NCBI GenBank assembly: GCA_012845835.1
Contig: JABAKD010000026.1
Coordinates: 12,024,332 to 12,088,331 of the forward strand
Source: Undaria pinnatifida
Taxonomy: Eukaryota > Sar > Phaeophyceae > Laminariales > Alariaceae
Direction: 5' to 3'
Length of the DNA stretch: 64,000 nt
Below, piece by piece: positions 1 to 11,944 of this stretch. The translations under genes and the position numbers were made by a program. Within the stretch, counting starts at the first letter, position 1. Each line of letters opens with the position of its first letter. The notes beneath the pieces were generated by a model. That model did no database searches, had not been told where the DNA came from, and saw only the letters and a list, made by a program, of their open reading frames with translations.

Positions 1-1171
1 GCGGTTGCGCTGGCGCACCTTTCTCGCGAGAATTCCGCTTAGCGCACCATGAGCTGGGATTGATTCCGCTTAGCCCGCCATGGCCCGGGGTCATCGTGCG
101 GCTAGCCGCAACCCCGTTTTTTGTGCCGCTTGCTTTTTCTTCGCCGTGTGAGAGAAAATTATTTTGGGTCCGTTTCCGGCGAAACAAAATATGACAGTAT
201 ACTGTAGTCGCCGTAGTAGGCGATTGTTTTTTAGGTCCGTTTCGCCGTACGTAGTCGAATCGTTTTCCTGGGTCCATTTCGCCTCCGGCAAATTTTTGCT
301 CAGGTTGTTTTCCAGCGTAGGCGCTCTTATAATTTCGAAAGCATAATAAAATTTCTTTCTTCGCAGGAGGCGCATTTTTATATGCCCATTTTCCCCCGAA
401 TATATAGACTATACTCGATACTCGACACGCCGATTCGAGATAGTCGTCCTTCATTCAGGTAGATAGAGCTCAGGCAAGCTCAAGGTTAGGGATGTAAATG
501 TAGATTCTTCGGGGGTATATAATGAGTTGCTGGTGCTGGTGCTGTGGAGCATCTCACCCAGCCTGTCTTTCTGGCTCTTGATCTGACTCTGACGGCGGGA
601 CTCTGTCCGAACGTGTTTTAGTAGAGCTGTGTTTCTCTCATGATTGCGTCAAGTAGGATGACGAAGCTTGGGTGTTGGAGCGATGCTCGCCCTGAGCTAA
701 GGGTCCATCCACGACCGTTTGACAGCAGGTGATACTTTTTATTGTTTTCCGTTTCATGAGTTTGCCACTCCTTTCACTTCGTACTGGTATGATATAGATT
801 TATGTACGCCAGAAGAACCCCTGATGTCTGCCTACTACAAGAGGGCAAAATGAGCGTGTGAGACGCACATTTCGAGTAAAGTTGCGCATTATTTTCTCAG
901 GTAAATGCCCATACTTTCCCCGCAGGGGGCCCTCCAGGGGCCCTGCGCGAACCCTCCGGGGGCCCTCCGCGGGGCCCTGGCGGCGGAGGCGCACCATGCC
1001 TTCGGCTCGTGGTGCGTCGAACCACGAGCTGGAAGCCTATGTATAACCCTGCTGCCTAGTGTGGTACGATCTACCTGGAAGCACTTTGTTTTCTAAATAT
1101 TACTGCTTTCCTGCTCAACTCATGGAAGATGTTATGGCATAGAGCCGCATTTTCGAGTTATGTTCTAGACC
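1..1171. other. No gene recognised; GC-rich hairpins
   Basis: I see no supportable gene here. The first 90 bases contain a decayed direct repeat (ATTCCGCTTAGC at about 31 and 65). A motif close to GGGTCCGTTTC recurs at about 167, 233 and 271. Bases 920-990 are GC-rich with several GGGCCC and CCGCGG palindromes that could fold into hairpins. Open frames are short and look accidental. Confidence 0.5.
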
Positions 1172-1889
1172 GTGGAACCAGTGCTTCCCCGAATCTTGCA
1201 TGTTTCTGCGCACACGGTTCATCAAGGTGAACTTGTGTCTGTTATGGTATTGCCCTGGGAGCCTAGAAAAGGCTTGGGATCTAGATTTCGCGATGCTATG
1301 GTCTATATAATAATACAAGGGCTCTGCTCCGCGGGCGGCAGACGCCGCCCGCTACGCTCGCGCCAGGAATACAACACAACAAATGTGAAAGAGACAGGAA
1401 TAGAAGGTGCATGGTTTCATGAAGCCCGCGACTTGATAATGCCAAGAGCTCTATGGGCAGAGCTGTTTACTCTGTGCTGTGTTGCGAGCTTGCTGGCGAT
1501 GTCACGTTCAGATTGGCAGTGCGGGCGAATACAACGAAAAAAGACATTTATTATTCAGAACGGGTGTATGATAGGGCATCATCACCACCAGCTGCTTGTG
1601 GTAGAGCACCAAATACGAACGCAAGATGGCAGTGTGGTTGTACACCACTACTTGCAGTATATGGAAAACGAACCCGACTACCCAGTGTACATTGGACAAG
1701 CACGTGACTCTACAACTTGCCATGAAGATTGTACTTGGGGCGCCTAAAAATAACCAGCTGCTAGCTTACTGGCGTTTATTTATGGGCGTGGGACGTATAA
1801 ATAGAATTCGTCGAACAAAATATACACCTGGTACGCGGGGCGCAGTTAGTTGGTTGGTTCTTATGAAACAGGAAACAGAAAAAAAGACT

Positions 1890-2237
1890 CCCACGTACAG
1901 AACGGCCCACCCACCCACCACGGACGACGCAGTGCACCCTCCACCCACCCACCGACCAAACTTTTACTACATACAGGAGAATAGCAGTGCAGCAGTACCA
2001 CCGCCACCGGCAGAGCCTCCACCACCTCCCCCTCCTTGGCTTTGGTTGGTGGGCTTCGGCTTTCCCACGTACAGAACGGCCCACCCACCCACCACGGACG
2101 ACGCAGTGCACCCTCCACCCACCCACCGACCAAACTTTTACTACATACAGGAGAACAGCAGTGCAGCAGTACCACCGCCACCGGCAGAGCCTCCACCACC
2201 TCCCCCTCCTTGGCTTTGGTTGGTGGGCTTCGGCTTT
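1890..2237 (+). repeat. 174-bp tandem duplication, proline-rich if translated
   Basis: Two back-to-back 174-bp units (1890-2063 and 2064-2237) appear to differ at a single base near 1983/2157. Since 174 is 58 codons, the duplication keeps frame. In the plus frame running from 1626 to a stop at 2258 (210 codons) each unit reads as a proline-rich segment with runs such as PPPPAEPPPPPPPW. Other frames, including the minus strand, are also open across both units, so openness alone does not prove coding. I recognise no domain. Near-identity beside otherwise decayed repeats suggests a recent duplication. Confidence 0.9.
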
Positions 2238-5200
2238 TCAGCAGGAGAGCTACGATAGATGCTTGAAGACGACATGCTTCTCGCTCTCCGAGTTGTAAAG
2301 TGGTGGGGAAGCGCCACGGCGACAGGTGGCCAGCGTAGGGAGCTGAAAGTAGGTGCCTACTTGTAGAACACTAAAAAGCCGGCAGTCAACTTCAACATCT
2401 CACGACTTTGCGCCGTAGATGCGTCGTAGAGTCGTAGATCATGCGTTGGTAAAAACGAAAATAAACACCCTAAAGTCGTAGATCATACGTTGGATAAAGT
2501 TACGGAATGAAAAAAATAAAGAGAGAAACGGGAAAAAAGGAAACGAAGAAAGCGAAGAAAGTAAGGAACGCGAAGAATGCCGGGAAGGTTCTCCGAGAGG
2601 GGGGTTTAGGCAGGCGTGTTCCAAGGGGGAGCGCTGAGAGCGAAGCAGGTCCCATTAACCAAGTGAATAAGGTTTGAAAAAATTTCGAGGACAAATGTAA
2701 TTATATCTATGTACATCAAGAAAGGGTTGAGGCTTAAGATGGCCTTAAAACCGTTTTTTTTTGTTTTTCGATCATGCCTCCCTGGGGTCGGGAGTTGCCA
2801 TACATGCGTCCACAACTTCGGGGCCGCATATTTTGCCCAGGCAAACGCTCTGTTTTGCGACAGTATAAGGCAAGCTGGGCAAGACCCTAGCGGAGATAGC
2901 ACACGTCCTAACTTTACCAACCGTGCGAGAGGCAACACGAGAGGGAAGTGTCTGGGCGAAAGGAGAACGAGAAGGACTTGGCCTAAGCTCGAAAAATGGC
3001 AATATGACATCCTGCGTCAGATTTTGATTCTCGATATTGTGCGATATGCTGCTTTGGACCACGCCGTAAGACCTCGTCGAGTGTGGCGCGTTCGCTTCAG
3101 GGTAATTCATTGGTGTTGGTCATTTTTATGTTCTCTGTTTTCGACCCTAATATGCAATTAAACAGCTTTTCCTTGTGTACTTGCAACGGATTTCATACAC
3201 TCTCGTCAAGCCGTTGTTTACTAGAAACCTGTAAAATTTTGATCATTGCGGGCGATTTCTCTCCCGTCGCGGCGGCTATTCCCAGACGATATTTTCCTAC
3301 GGGATTTGTGTTACGTGACGGCGGCGAAGGTTTTGCTCAATCTGCGTTATGCACAGTTGGCGAGGTCTCGCGGCGTGGTCCGAACGTAGCATTTCGCATG
3401 GAATCGAGAACACAATCGAACCAGGAGTATCAACTTGTCAAATTTTGAGCATGCGGCAGGTCCTGATCGATTAATGTTTCGCCAAGGCCCTTCTCTCTCG
3501 TGTTGCCTCACAGGATTTGCATAGCTGTGGCGGGTGGTTCCTCTTCTAGTGTGCCACAAAATTTCCCCTTGTAAGTGCTTGTGCGGACGATAAATGTGTC
3601 CCAGAAGGTGTGAACGCCTGCATGATACTGCCGACACCCGGGACGCATGGTCGGCCAAAAAGTCGAATGTTTCCCATTTCAAGTCCTAACCCTTTGTATT
3701 TATGTCATAGTTCATGGGTGGGGCGTGGCTACTTTGGGAGAAAGGGTTTCACATGCCTTTGAAGGCGTGTGCCTCTGGGAAACAAGAGGTGCTTCTAGTT
3801 GTCGTGGCTCAAAGCGATTCACTTCTTTATCCGCGGCTAGTTGAGTTAACACCAGAGCTTCTCTTAAGAGAAGTGGGTGATCAACGTGAAGCCTGCCTAG
3901 TGCCGGACCTGCAAGAAGAGGGCTTGTATCGGCAGTCAGGGCCGTATCCTATGCTAAAGGTTTTACCTCCGACGATTTTCTGGACAAGCCTTGGTCACAG
4001 GTGCCCCCCTCCCCACCCCCCCTCAGGCACGTGCCTTCATTTTGATCGTGCACAGATATCATTATTAGCACTTCTTGTCCACTTGCACCGAACCTTGCCA
4101 ACCCAAGCCCTCGCGCTGTCCTATAGCCAATGCCTACGCAAGAACGCTTGCTCCCGGTATGACACGGCAGGACTCGAACTCACGACGCCGACCTCACTCA
4201 GTAAGCACGACGTTGGCCTGCTACACCACAGGAGACGTGTGTAAACCTTGAGTGGAGTTTTGTAGCGGCTGTCCCGCCGTTGTCCGCTCGACGAAGTGGT
4301 GTTGCACCCACAGTAGTGCTGCACCCATATTTAGACCAATGCTGCGATAGAGGGATCCCACGATAAGAGACCTTTTTTTTCGCAGTGGCCCAGAATTGCA
4401 AGCGCGAGTGAAACCCTCTGTTCCTTCACTCTTTCAACTTTTTGTTTGTCTGTTTTTTTTATGTTGGAATACGACTGCGCAGTTGAATGGCTAGCTAGCT
4501 ACGGAGCTCCAAACATATCATTTTTGTTTGGTCTGTGAGGTTTTCTACAAGATCACGCATGCGAGTCGCTCTAACCCGTAAGGGCAGAAGGGGCGACCCT
4601 GCCGCAGCCTTGGCCTTTGCGTACCTCGTACTGTGTTAGTTTTCTTGGGCGGGGGTTCTAGAGAGTACGGATAGGCGCCTTAACTACGGTGTGACGTCGA
4701 GGGTCTCATCTAAACTCGTAGCAGGTACCTGGTACATCATGTTTGTAATTTGCGCGAAGTAGGTCGCTAGGGAGTGCTCCGACATGGGCACACACTGCTG
4801 ACCTTCCCATAAGAGAGAGTTCCGTACAAGAAAAAGCTCTTGCCTGAACTTTCTTTGCTGGAAAGTAGGAAACCTGACAAATGTTATGATGCAGTCAGCG
4901 CATATATGACACACATTCCTGGTGACGCCATCTCGCGTACAACCAGGGTGCCACACATAAAGAGAAGACAACCTCACACTCCTCCCCGGAAGGTCGGAGT
5001 AAACGAAAAAAATCGGGTTCTTATGTATGATTCGAAAGAATGACGTTTTCGTCTTGACGGCATTCGACTTTGTTTTGGTGTACCCCCGTCCCTCTACCTG
5101 GGCCCCGAAAAATAACGCTGCGGTGTCGCTCATACTTCTTTGTGCAACCCTGCTAAAACGAATAGATGTGACGTTGGTTTCTTAATACAGGGCCGGTGTT

Positions 5201-5374
5201 CTATGCTTTAGAAAAATGTCTTTCAAATACGTCATCTGTGGGTCCGATCAGTTGTGGTCGATATTCACCTCTTCCCGCTTCGTCATATTTCTGCCGCGCG
5301 TCCTTTCTGATATTTGGCCAGATCTCCGAGAAAATCGTAAAAAATGCGACACTACACTCAACTTTGGAAAAACT
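2238..5374. other. No gene recognised; purine tract and short direct repeat
   Basis: A 15-20 bp motif containing GTCGTAGATCAT is repeated at 2431 and 2475, 44 bp apart. Bases 2505-2590 form an A/G-rich purine tract. The rest contains only short frames with no recognisable domain. A tRNA-like sequence at 4160-4235 is listed separately. Otherwise I see nothing supportable. Confidence 0.5.
4160..4235 (-). repeat. tRNA-like sequence (SINE head or tRNA pseudogene)
   Basis: Read on the minus strand, the segment has an A-box-like motif (TGGTGTAGCAGG) and, about 45 bases later, a B-box-like motif (GAGTTCGAGTCC). These are the two internal promoter boxes of RNA polymerase III genes. The T-stem around the TTCGAGT loop pairs at four of five positions, two of them wobbles. 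The acceptor stem does not pair and the anticodon arm is not convincing, so this is not a functional tRNA. A tRNA-derived SINE head or an old tRNA pseudogene fits best. Confidence 0.45.
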
Positions 5375-5406
5375 GGGGGGAGGGGGGGGACGGGAGGGGG
5401 GGGGGG
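5375..5406 (+). repeat. G-rich tract with G-quadruplex potential
   Basis: Runs of six, eight, three and eleven G separated by single A or AC form a 32-base G-rich tract. It has enough G runs for an intramolecular quadruplex on the plus strand. It is not associated with any gene I can see, and homopolymers this long are also prone to sequencing error. Confidence 0.7.
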
Positions 5407-5959
5407 TCCAAAATTTAATATGGTGACCCTCCGGCTCATGTCGGGGTACATCCCGTGCTACATCAGTTGTGTACCTAACAGGCCCTTAACACACCGCAGG
5501 CAGTACCTTAACATTTTTTTCTGCGTAAGCCGAGCAACATATTTTTTCCTTTAAACCAAGGGCAGGGGATGTTAATGAATCATTCCCGCATTCCCTAATG
5601 GTGGACACGGCGTTAACACCGAGAACTGAGAGCATGGGCACGGCCGAGAGTCTGAGCACCGTCGATGCCCAGGAAGTAGGCACAGCAAGGCTGTTCACTG
5701 CTTAGGGTTGCCTAGAACGTGTCTGAAGCAAGAGCTCCAGCGACGCTTGGAGAGGTGTAGCGGTAAACAGGTGCACAACGCTGAGATACTGGCAACCTGG
5801 TACTCGAGACCGTCGGCAAGTGCACCTTCCACCCAGTTTCGCCTGCCGATGTATTCACAGAGACGTTTATTTTCGATCTGGCGCACCTCAGACAGATCAT
5901 GACCTAGATAATCTAGACCCTTTTGGACAGATATGGATATGTTGTGCATATTATATATA

Positions 5960-6440
5960 AAAATAAAAGTACCCACCTGGCGAATCACGCGCAGATCATG
6001 CAGATTTTTCAGTTCCCACCTGGCAAACATGTGCAGATCATGCAATATACGACCCCACCTGCCGAAGTATGAGTCAAGGATTTAGATCATGGACATCCCA
6101 CCTGGCGAAACATGTATAATAGAATATTTGGATCATACAGACCCGAACATGAACATATCATCTAGATCTCTCAGATCCTAAAGAATCTAACCCACTCGGC
6201 AGATGTGTGTAGATCGTGCGGCAACGCAAACCCACCCGAACAATCCTGTCGAAAGATCTAGATCATACAGATCCCAGTAGGGCAAACACTTAAGGAACAG
6301 CTATACCGTACAGATCCCGCCCAGATGAACGTGTATAAGAGCTTGATCGAACAGATCCTACCCAGAAGTCACGATGAAGATCCCAAATACCCATACAGAT
6401 CAGGGACCTACCAATTCAAGAAAATCTATATCGCTAAATA
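5960..6440 (+). repeat. Degenerate tandem array, unit about 43 bp
   Basis: A motif beginning CCCACCTGG recurs at 5972, 6015, 6054 and 6097 (spacings 43, 39, 43). Each copy is followed by a CAGATCATGCAGAT-like segment. Beyond 6150 the array continues more weakly, with repeated CAGATC and AGATCATACAGATCC motifs and CCCAC starts near 6190 and 6230. The array is decayed and non-coding. A related-looking piece (TAGATCATGC and CTCCCACCC) lies near 10400. Confidence 0.7.
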
Positions 6441-7269
6441 GGGAGGGATCTCGTCTGTCCGAGGTGTGCACTATTTATGTTGTCACGACTGGCTGAGGGT
6501 GGCGATTATGGTGTCGGTTTCTCTATTCAGACAGTCCCGACAGCATTAACACGTGCCTCGTGCACAATGTTCGCGTATCCCGTTGTGTACGCCCAAATAG
6601 GGTCTATATCGTCGCACTGCATTCTACAGTGCGATACCACGGCGACCCCCAGCGACTGCTGCTTTTCAGTAGAAGCAGTACGCGCGCGTAGATTGCTTGT
6701 TTCTGCGGAATATTTTGCCTTAAACCTTGACACTCGACGCGGCGGAGTCACTCTTTAGACCTCAATCTGCATGCACGTCTGTCTCTCAGAGACTGCTGTG
6801 GAGATGAACTGTTTCCTACGAGGTATCTGGAAAATAGGCCCCTCACTACACATCCACCAGTTTTCCCCTTTAACGTCCCTCATGTAGTCAGGTACTCGCT
6901 GCCATAGATGTTTTTTTGTGATAGTTCCTGTGGTTTTCGCACTTGCAAATAAATTTACACTCTGCATGATGTATACGACAAACAACACCGAACGTTGAAA
7001 GCCCAGCAGTAGTAGACGCCCGATACACGTACAGAGAGCAGCGTCTGCAGGCCCATGGCACAGTAATAACCGTACGGGGCTTGGGGGGGGCTTTGTATTT
7101 TGCGGTCTTCTATTTTGTTGGCGGGGGCTAGTGCGTTGTCTGGCGACTCAGATCCGCGTGGACCCTCGGAATTCCTCTGGGAGGACATAGCTCAGTGGCT
7201 CCCTTCGATGCTGCCAACGTCAACAGGACACATGCACCGACGTCGATTTCGATGCGTAGTAATAATCAC

Positions 7270-8100
7270 ACCCTGGACAATAGATACAACAATGATCATT
7301 TGCGTCGCCAATTGACGATGGGGGAAATCTATCGATGGACATTGTCAGCGACAATGGATTATGGAAGCTGTCTATCGATAGACATTATCCTCGACAAAAA
7401 TAAATGCAAGGTGTCTATCGATAGATTCTGCCGTCCACAATAATATATCGTTGAAGGCCTCTATCGATACTGTCGTCGACAGTAAATTGTCGGGTGTGTC
7501 TATCTAGACTATAGATGTTGCCGTCGACAATAGATTGTGGAACGTGATTATCGATAGATATTGTTGTTGTCGACAAGGATCTCTCTCGGAAGATATCGTC
7601 GTCGACAAGATATTGTCGGAGGTGTCCATCGATATATGCTGTCGTCGGTGATAGATTGTGGAAGGTGTCTATCGATAGATATTGTCGACTTTGGAGGGTG
7701 CCCACCGATCGATTTTGTCGGCGACAATATATGTCAACCGTGTCCATCAATGGCCATTGCTACCCACCATAGAGTGTTCGGCATGTCTATCGATGACCAT
7801 CATTGGTCGCAATAGGGTATGCGACCAGTCTATCGATGGCCATCGTTTGCCGCAATGGATTTTGCAAGGTGTCAATCGTCAGTCATTCACTGCTGTGTGC
7901 CGTCGTGGACTTCTTGCTTTTGGGGAAAATAACGATACTGCATAGTTGAAACAATAGTTTCAGGAATTATTGGCGGCGGTGTACTGTTGGGAGACGAAGA
8001 ACAACAATGCAAAAGGACACAACCCTTCCGACTGGGAGAGTGCTTCTGAAGTACCGCTTCTAAGACACATTCGTCTTTGGAACGAGTACGGGCTGCTGTC
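7270..8100 (+). repeat. Palindromic satellite-like array, unit about 43 bp
   Basis: Units start with TCTATCGAT at 7328, 7371, 7414 and 7460, with a variant at 7499 and another near 7547 (spacings 43, 43, 46, 39, about 48). Each intact unit carries two nested palindromes: CTATCGATAG, then an ATTGTCG...CGACAAT pair around one or two bases. Both can extrude as short hairpins on either strand. Unit identity falls toward 7900. No coding signal is visible, and the frames present are by-products of the repeat. Confidence 0.75.
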
Positions 8101-8850
8101 TAACGCCAATGGCTTTTAAACGAAAGGCGTTACCAACGCTACCGTCCATAGTATAGTACGAATTTTACCACAAAATACGTACTTGTATAGACTACACCGG
8201 CAATTCGAAGAAGTACCGTTCGGCGTCAAGCGCACATGCAAAATACACCTAACTGCTGTCGTCAACAGGGACCATCGATGCATCACTCCACGATACACAA
8301 TATTTTTAGGCAACAGTCTAGACTATTTTGGGAACACCGCCAACAATGTACTCCGTCTCAGGGGTGACCTAATAATATGTTCCGGGTGGCGATGGGCATT
8401 GATGGACGCCTTTGGGTATCTATTGTTGGCGGCATTAGCCAATATCGGCGGTCGGCAACAATAGCCATTGATACACACCACTCCACGATATTCAACAGTT
8501 TGGGGCAATATAGTCTAGTCTATTGCAGAAATACGCCAAATAGCTATCGTGGGTGTCAATGACTATTGATTGACACGACTTCATGCCTATTGTGGGCGGG
8601 AGTAGCCATCAGTAGACAACCGTTTTTTATCAAATGTTCGAACAATGTCTATCGCGGTTGCTCCCCCGATATCAATTGACATCCAAGGCACTTCATTGTG
8701 ACCAAGAATATCCACCGCACTTGCTTCCGCGCCATCTATCGTTAAGGGCAATAGCCACCTGTTGACAACCATGTGGCTGCTTTGAGACATACAATGTCTA
8801 TCGCGATTGCTTCCCCGATACCTATCGTTCAGGACAAAAGCCATCTATGA
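8100..8850 (+). repeat. Second, more diverged part of the satellite region
   Basis: The same vocabulary (TATCGAT, CAATAG, ACAATGTCTATCGCG) continues with longer spacing. A block beginning ACAATGTCTATCGCG and running into a CCCCGATA motif occurs at about 8643 and 8791, 148 bp apart. CCATCTATGAACAACCAT-like segments recur near 8606, 8750 and 8840. This may be an older higher-order form of the 43-bp array. I see no gene. Confidence 0.5.
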
Positions 8851-8854
8851 ACAA

Positions 8855-9610
8855 CCATGTCACTCCATTGCCACAGAAAATATGTATTGCCTCCATTGCC
8901 GAGCATATATGGTTCAAGGGACAACGGGGGAGCGACAGTTCCGCTGAACTCGGGCGACTCTTTCTGCATGAAGCATCTCTCGGTGGCCTTGTATGTGGGT
9001 TGTGCCAGTTATGTATGGTTGAGCAGCAGTTCGTGCCGTCTGGCGAAGGGGTCTTGCAATAATTTTCTCTGAAGGGATCCGAAATATGAAAGCGCGCAGT
9101 TATATACATGCTACATGGCGTGGCGCCCATGGTTGAGATTTGGTCGAACTTCAAAGGCTGTGGGGCATGAAGAGCCTCGGGCGAAGCCGGTCCGCATGGT
9201 ATATATTCCGTCAGAAGGAGGTACCAGTACATACCAGTATGCATTATTGCTCCGCGATCACGGTATACCAAGCACCCATTACTGCAGCAACACAATACAA
9301 AGTGTAATGCACTCATTCCTGCCGTGTCGGGAGCCGTGCCGATAACCCCGAAAGCCATCAACGGGTTTCTACTCGTAGGCGGCTGGTGCCGCAAATGAGA
9401 GCATTTAGACGTATTACCGGTCTTTGTGGAAGCTGCCAGCTTTCTGGGCGTGTGAGGGCCCCGGCCGGCTAAAGAACACCTCGACAACGAACACGCGGGA
9501 TGAACGGGTCAACGGCTCGGGTAAAGGTGTGCTTAGTTGGCAATTCTTTGCGGCAATTTCTCACCTTCCTGAAGGGTGTCCAAACTTGATATCCACAGTA
9601 CGTCAGTAAA
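8855..9610. other. Non-repetitive segment between two satellite blocks
   Basis: About 750 bp lacking the palindromic unit separate the two satellite blocks. A 221-codon frame is open on the minus strand (9487 to 8822), and shorter frames on the plus strand. None shows a recognisable domain, and they overlap each other, so I do not call a gene. The segment may be an insertion into the array, but I find no terminal repeats or target duplication by eye. Confidence 0.4.
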
Positions 9611-9619
9611 ACTGTAGAA

Positions 9620-10130
9620 GTAGGTCGGCGATGGTGTCCATCGATCGACAGTGTTCACCACACACAGTAGATTGTAAACGGTGACCATCGGTAGCAGTTT
9701 CCAGTGATGGAAAAATGTTAAGAAACGCATCTACCGATAGCCATTGCCGTTCACAATAGATTGTGCAAGCTACTCATCAATAGATATATTGCCGGCCACA
9801 ACAGATTTATAAATACGTCCACCGATAGACATTGTTCACCAAATTTTTTTGTAAACGGTGACCATCGATAGCCAGTTCCGAACACAATAGCTCAAGAAAT
9901 ATGTCTATCGATAACCTGCGATAACCGTCACCGGTCGCAGAAGATCAAAGCAATCCATCAATAATACCCGGCGTTGGTGACAATAGCTTTCAATCGAGGA
10001 ACTTCAGCACATTCCTGCCGAGCCAATTACTGCGGGGAGTTTACCGACCGATTAAAGTTTCCGACGACAGTAGATCGAGAAATTGGCTAATCGATAGCCT
10101 CTACCGACGACAATCGATCCTTCCATTGCA
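9620..10130 (+). repeat. Second block of the palindromic satellite
   Basis: The satellite resumes with motifs such as CCATCGATCGACA, CTACCGATAGCC, CCACCGATAGACATTG and GTCTATCGATAACC, plus CACAATAGATTGT segments. Spacing is irregular and identity to the 7.3-kb block is lower. It is read as the same family, split from the first block by unrelated sequence. Confidence 0.6.
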
Positions 10131-11940
10131 CCAAACTTGTACTCAATTGCTATTCAATGCTGCAGGAGCCAATATCTAATGTCCAGGGTCTCTAGTCTAG
10201 TAACTCTGCCCGCAGGTGCTGTAGTAGACTGGACTAGTTAAATATCCGCTCGACAAGATGTCGTACAGACACACGGTTTCAGCGAAGTTTACACGCAGTG
10301 GATAGACCACGATCTAGACCATCAAGATCCTGTCGTGTCGATATCGTATGCTGTGCCGGCAGGATATGCCCAGTAAAAACCCAGTCCAGGAAGTGTGGCT
10401 AGATCATGCAAAGGGTGCGGCACCTCCCACCCAATAGCTTGTTGGTCCCATAGACGGTGCGGATCTCTGATGTATATGCGAGAGGTTTGTCTACCGTGAA
10501 ACTCCTAGATCATCGCTGTGGATCGCGTCAGTCCGATGTGTCTGCTGGTGAAGGTATTTGAAGGAGCTGTCAGGAACCAAAGCGCAACAATACAATGGCC
10601 TACCGTGCTTCTATATCATACTGTGAGGTGTCCACGCACAGGGTGACGTGGTTGCACGTAGAGGTTCAACCTCGTGTTGCAGCCACGGGGGGCGTAGGAT
10701 AGAGCACCGACGATTGGTACGTTTTCGCACACGAACGTCAACACGTGACTCGCACAGGCCAGGTTTAGGGCGTTTTCTTTATTGTTTTTCGGCGCACGCG
10801 CACCATCTGTCTGTTGAAATATATTCGGACAGTTCGCGCACGCGAGCCTTCAGGGAATGAACGATTCGCTTTCATGCAGAAATACCAAGTAATGGCGTAT
10901 AAAGCACGCCTCGATTTGTTGTGCAACAGGAAAGGCCAACGGAGTCCGGGTTACTACGAAACTGCTGACGAACTACAATGGCCGGCGTGTCCATCGGACA
11001 CTAGAATTCGAGCCTCGACACCGAGTTGTAATCTCGTAACGGCTGGGATGAACTGTAGTGGAGACCCTTCGAACTACACAAGAGTTTGGAGGTGCATTGC
11101 TGTTTTGCGTCCGCTTGAAATCGCCAGGCAGATTTTGGTGTTGTCGTCTGTCTCCCTTTTGTGCAGTATACGATGTTCTTACATTTCCGCACTGCAACAT
11201 GCAAACAAACATCGATTGCGAGTACCGTCGTTTACACGAGCCGATTTGCCGGTCTTATCTCCCGAAATCCATGTTTATTCAGATGGTCTTATGGGTGGTC
11301 TTAGATGAAAACACCACTGCACGACTGTATCAATCCCGACATGCGTACGAAATCCCAATAAATGTGCCCATCTTTGTTGTTGAATTATTTGGATCTTCGG
11401 ATAGAAGCACCTTTTCGTTGGCGTACGATTGGTTATCCGATTTAAAGTCGTCCCCACTGTATAGATATATAGCCTATACGAGAAGCAGATAGATGTAAGG
11501 CGACCTAGTCGTCTTACCGCGACCTCTGACGCCTTTACTTTAACCCGCTATATGAAACGCCTAGACCAATGGCTATGTGATACCCGATCTGAAATAAAAG
11601 TGGCAGGGAGATAGTAGCGCTACATAGCGTTGCTCTGTTCCGAGGGGCTACCACACTGTAATCAGGTTACACGGGATTGAAACCAATCCGGGTCCATATG
11701 CGTGGATGCGCTGTCGGCAAGTTTGATCGTTACGGGACAATGAACGCTGTACGGATGTTCCACCGTCCTATAGCACTGCTGTATGAATATACTAATATGC
11801 ATATGTTTTTTCGTTCGGCGAAGGCCTACCCAAAGGTATACGGGATCTACACAATAGCAGTGTTTTTCTGCGTAACACAGACCGGGCAACTACCGTGCAG
11901 GCGTCTCCTCTAGAGTAGTAGGTGAAGGTCGTTCCTGCTT
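10131..11940. other. No gene recognised
   Basis: Overlapping open frames of 144 and 164 codons lie on the plus strand between 10814 and 11492, in different phases, with no recognisable domain, no splice model I can defend and no homology I can name. Around 10200-10520 there are scattered TAGATCATG motifs that may be remnants of the array at 5960-6440. Nothing further is supportable. Confidence 0.4.
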
Positions 11941-11944
11941 GCTT

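Noticed and set aside
1172-1747. 191-codon open frame on the plus strand
   Set aside because: No recognisable domain, overlaps other frames of similar size, and contains a GC-rich hairpin segment; not enough to call a gene.
7187-7250. Possible tRNA gene starting GGACATAGCTCAGTGGC
   Set aside because: An A-box-like start is present, but there is no B box at the right distance and no stems can be drawn.
8822-9487. 221-codon open frame on the minus strand
   Set aside because: Protein-like motifs are absent, plus-strand frames overlap it and it ends inside the satellite; probably chance.
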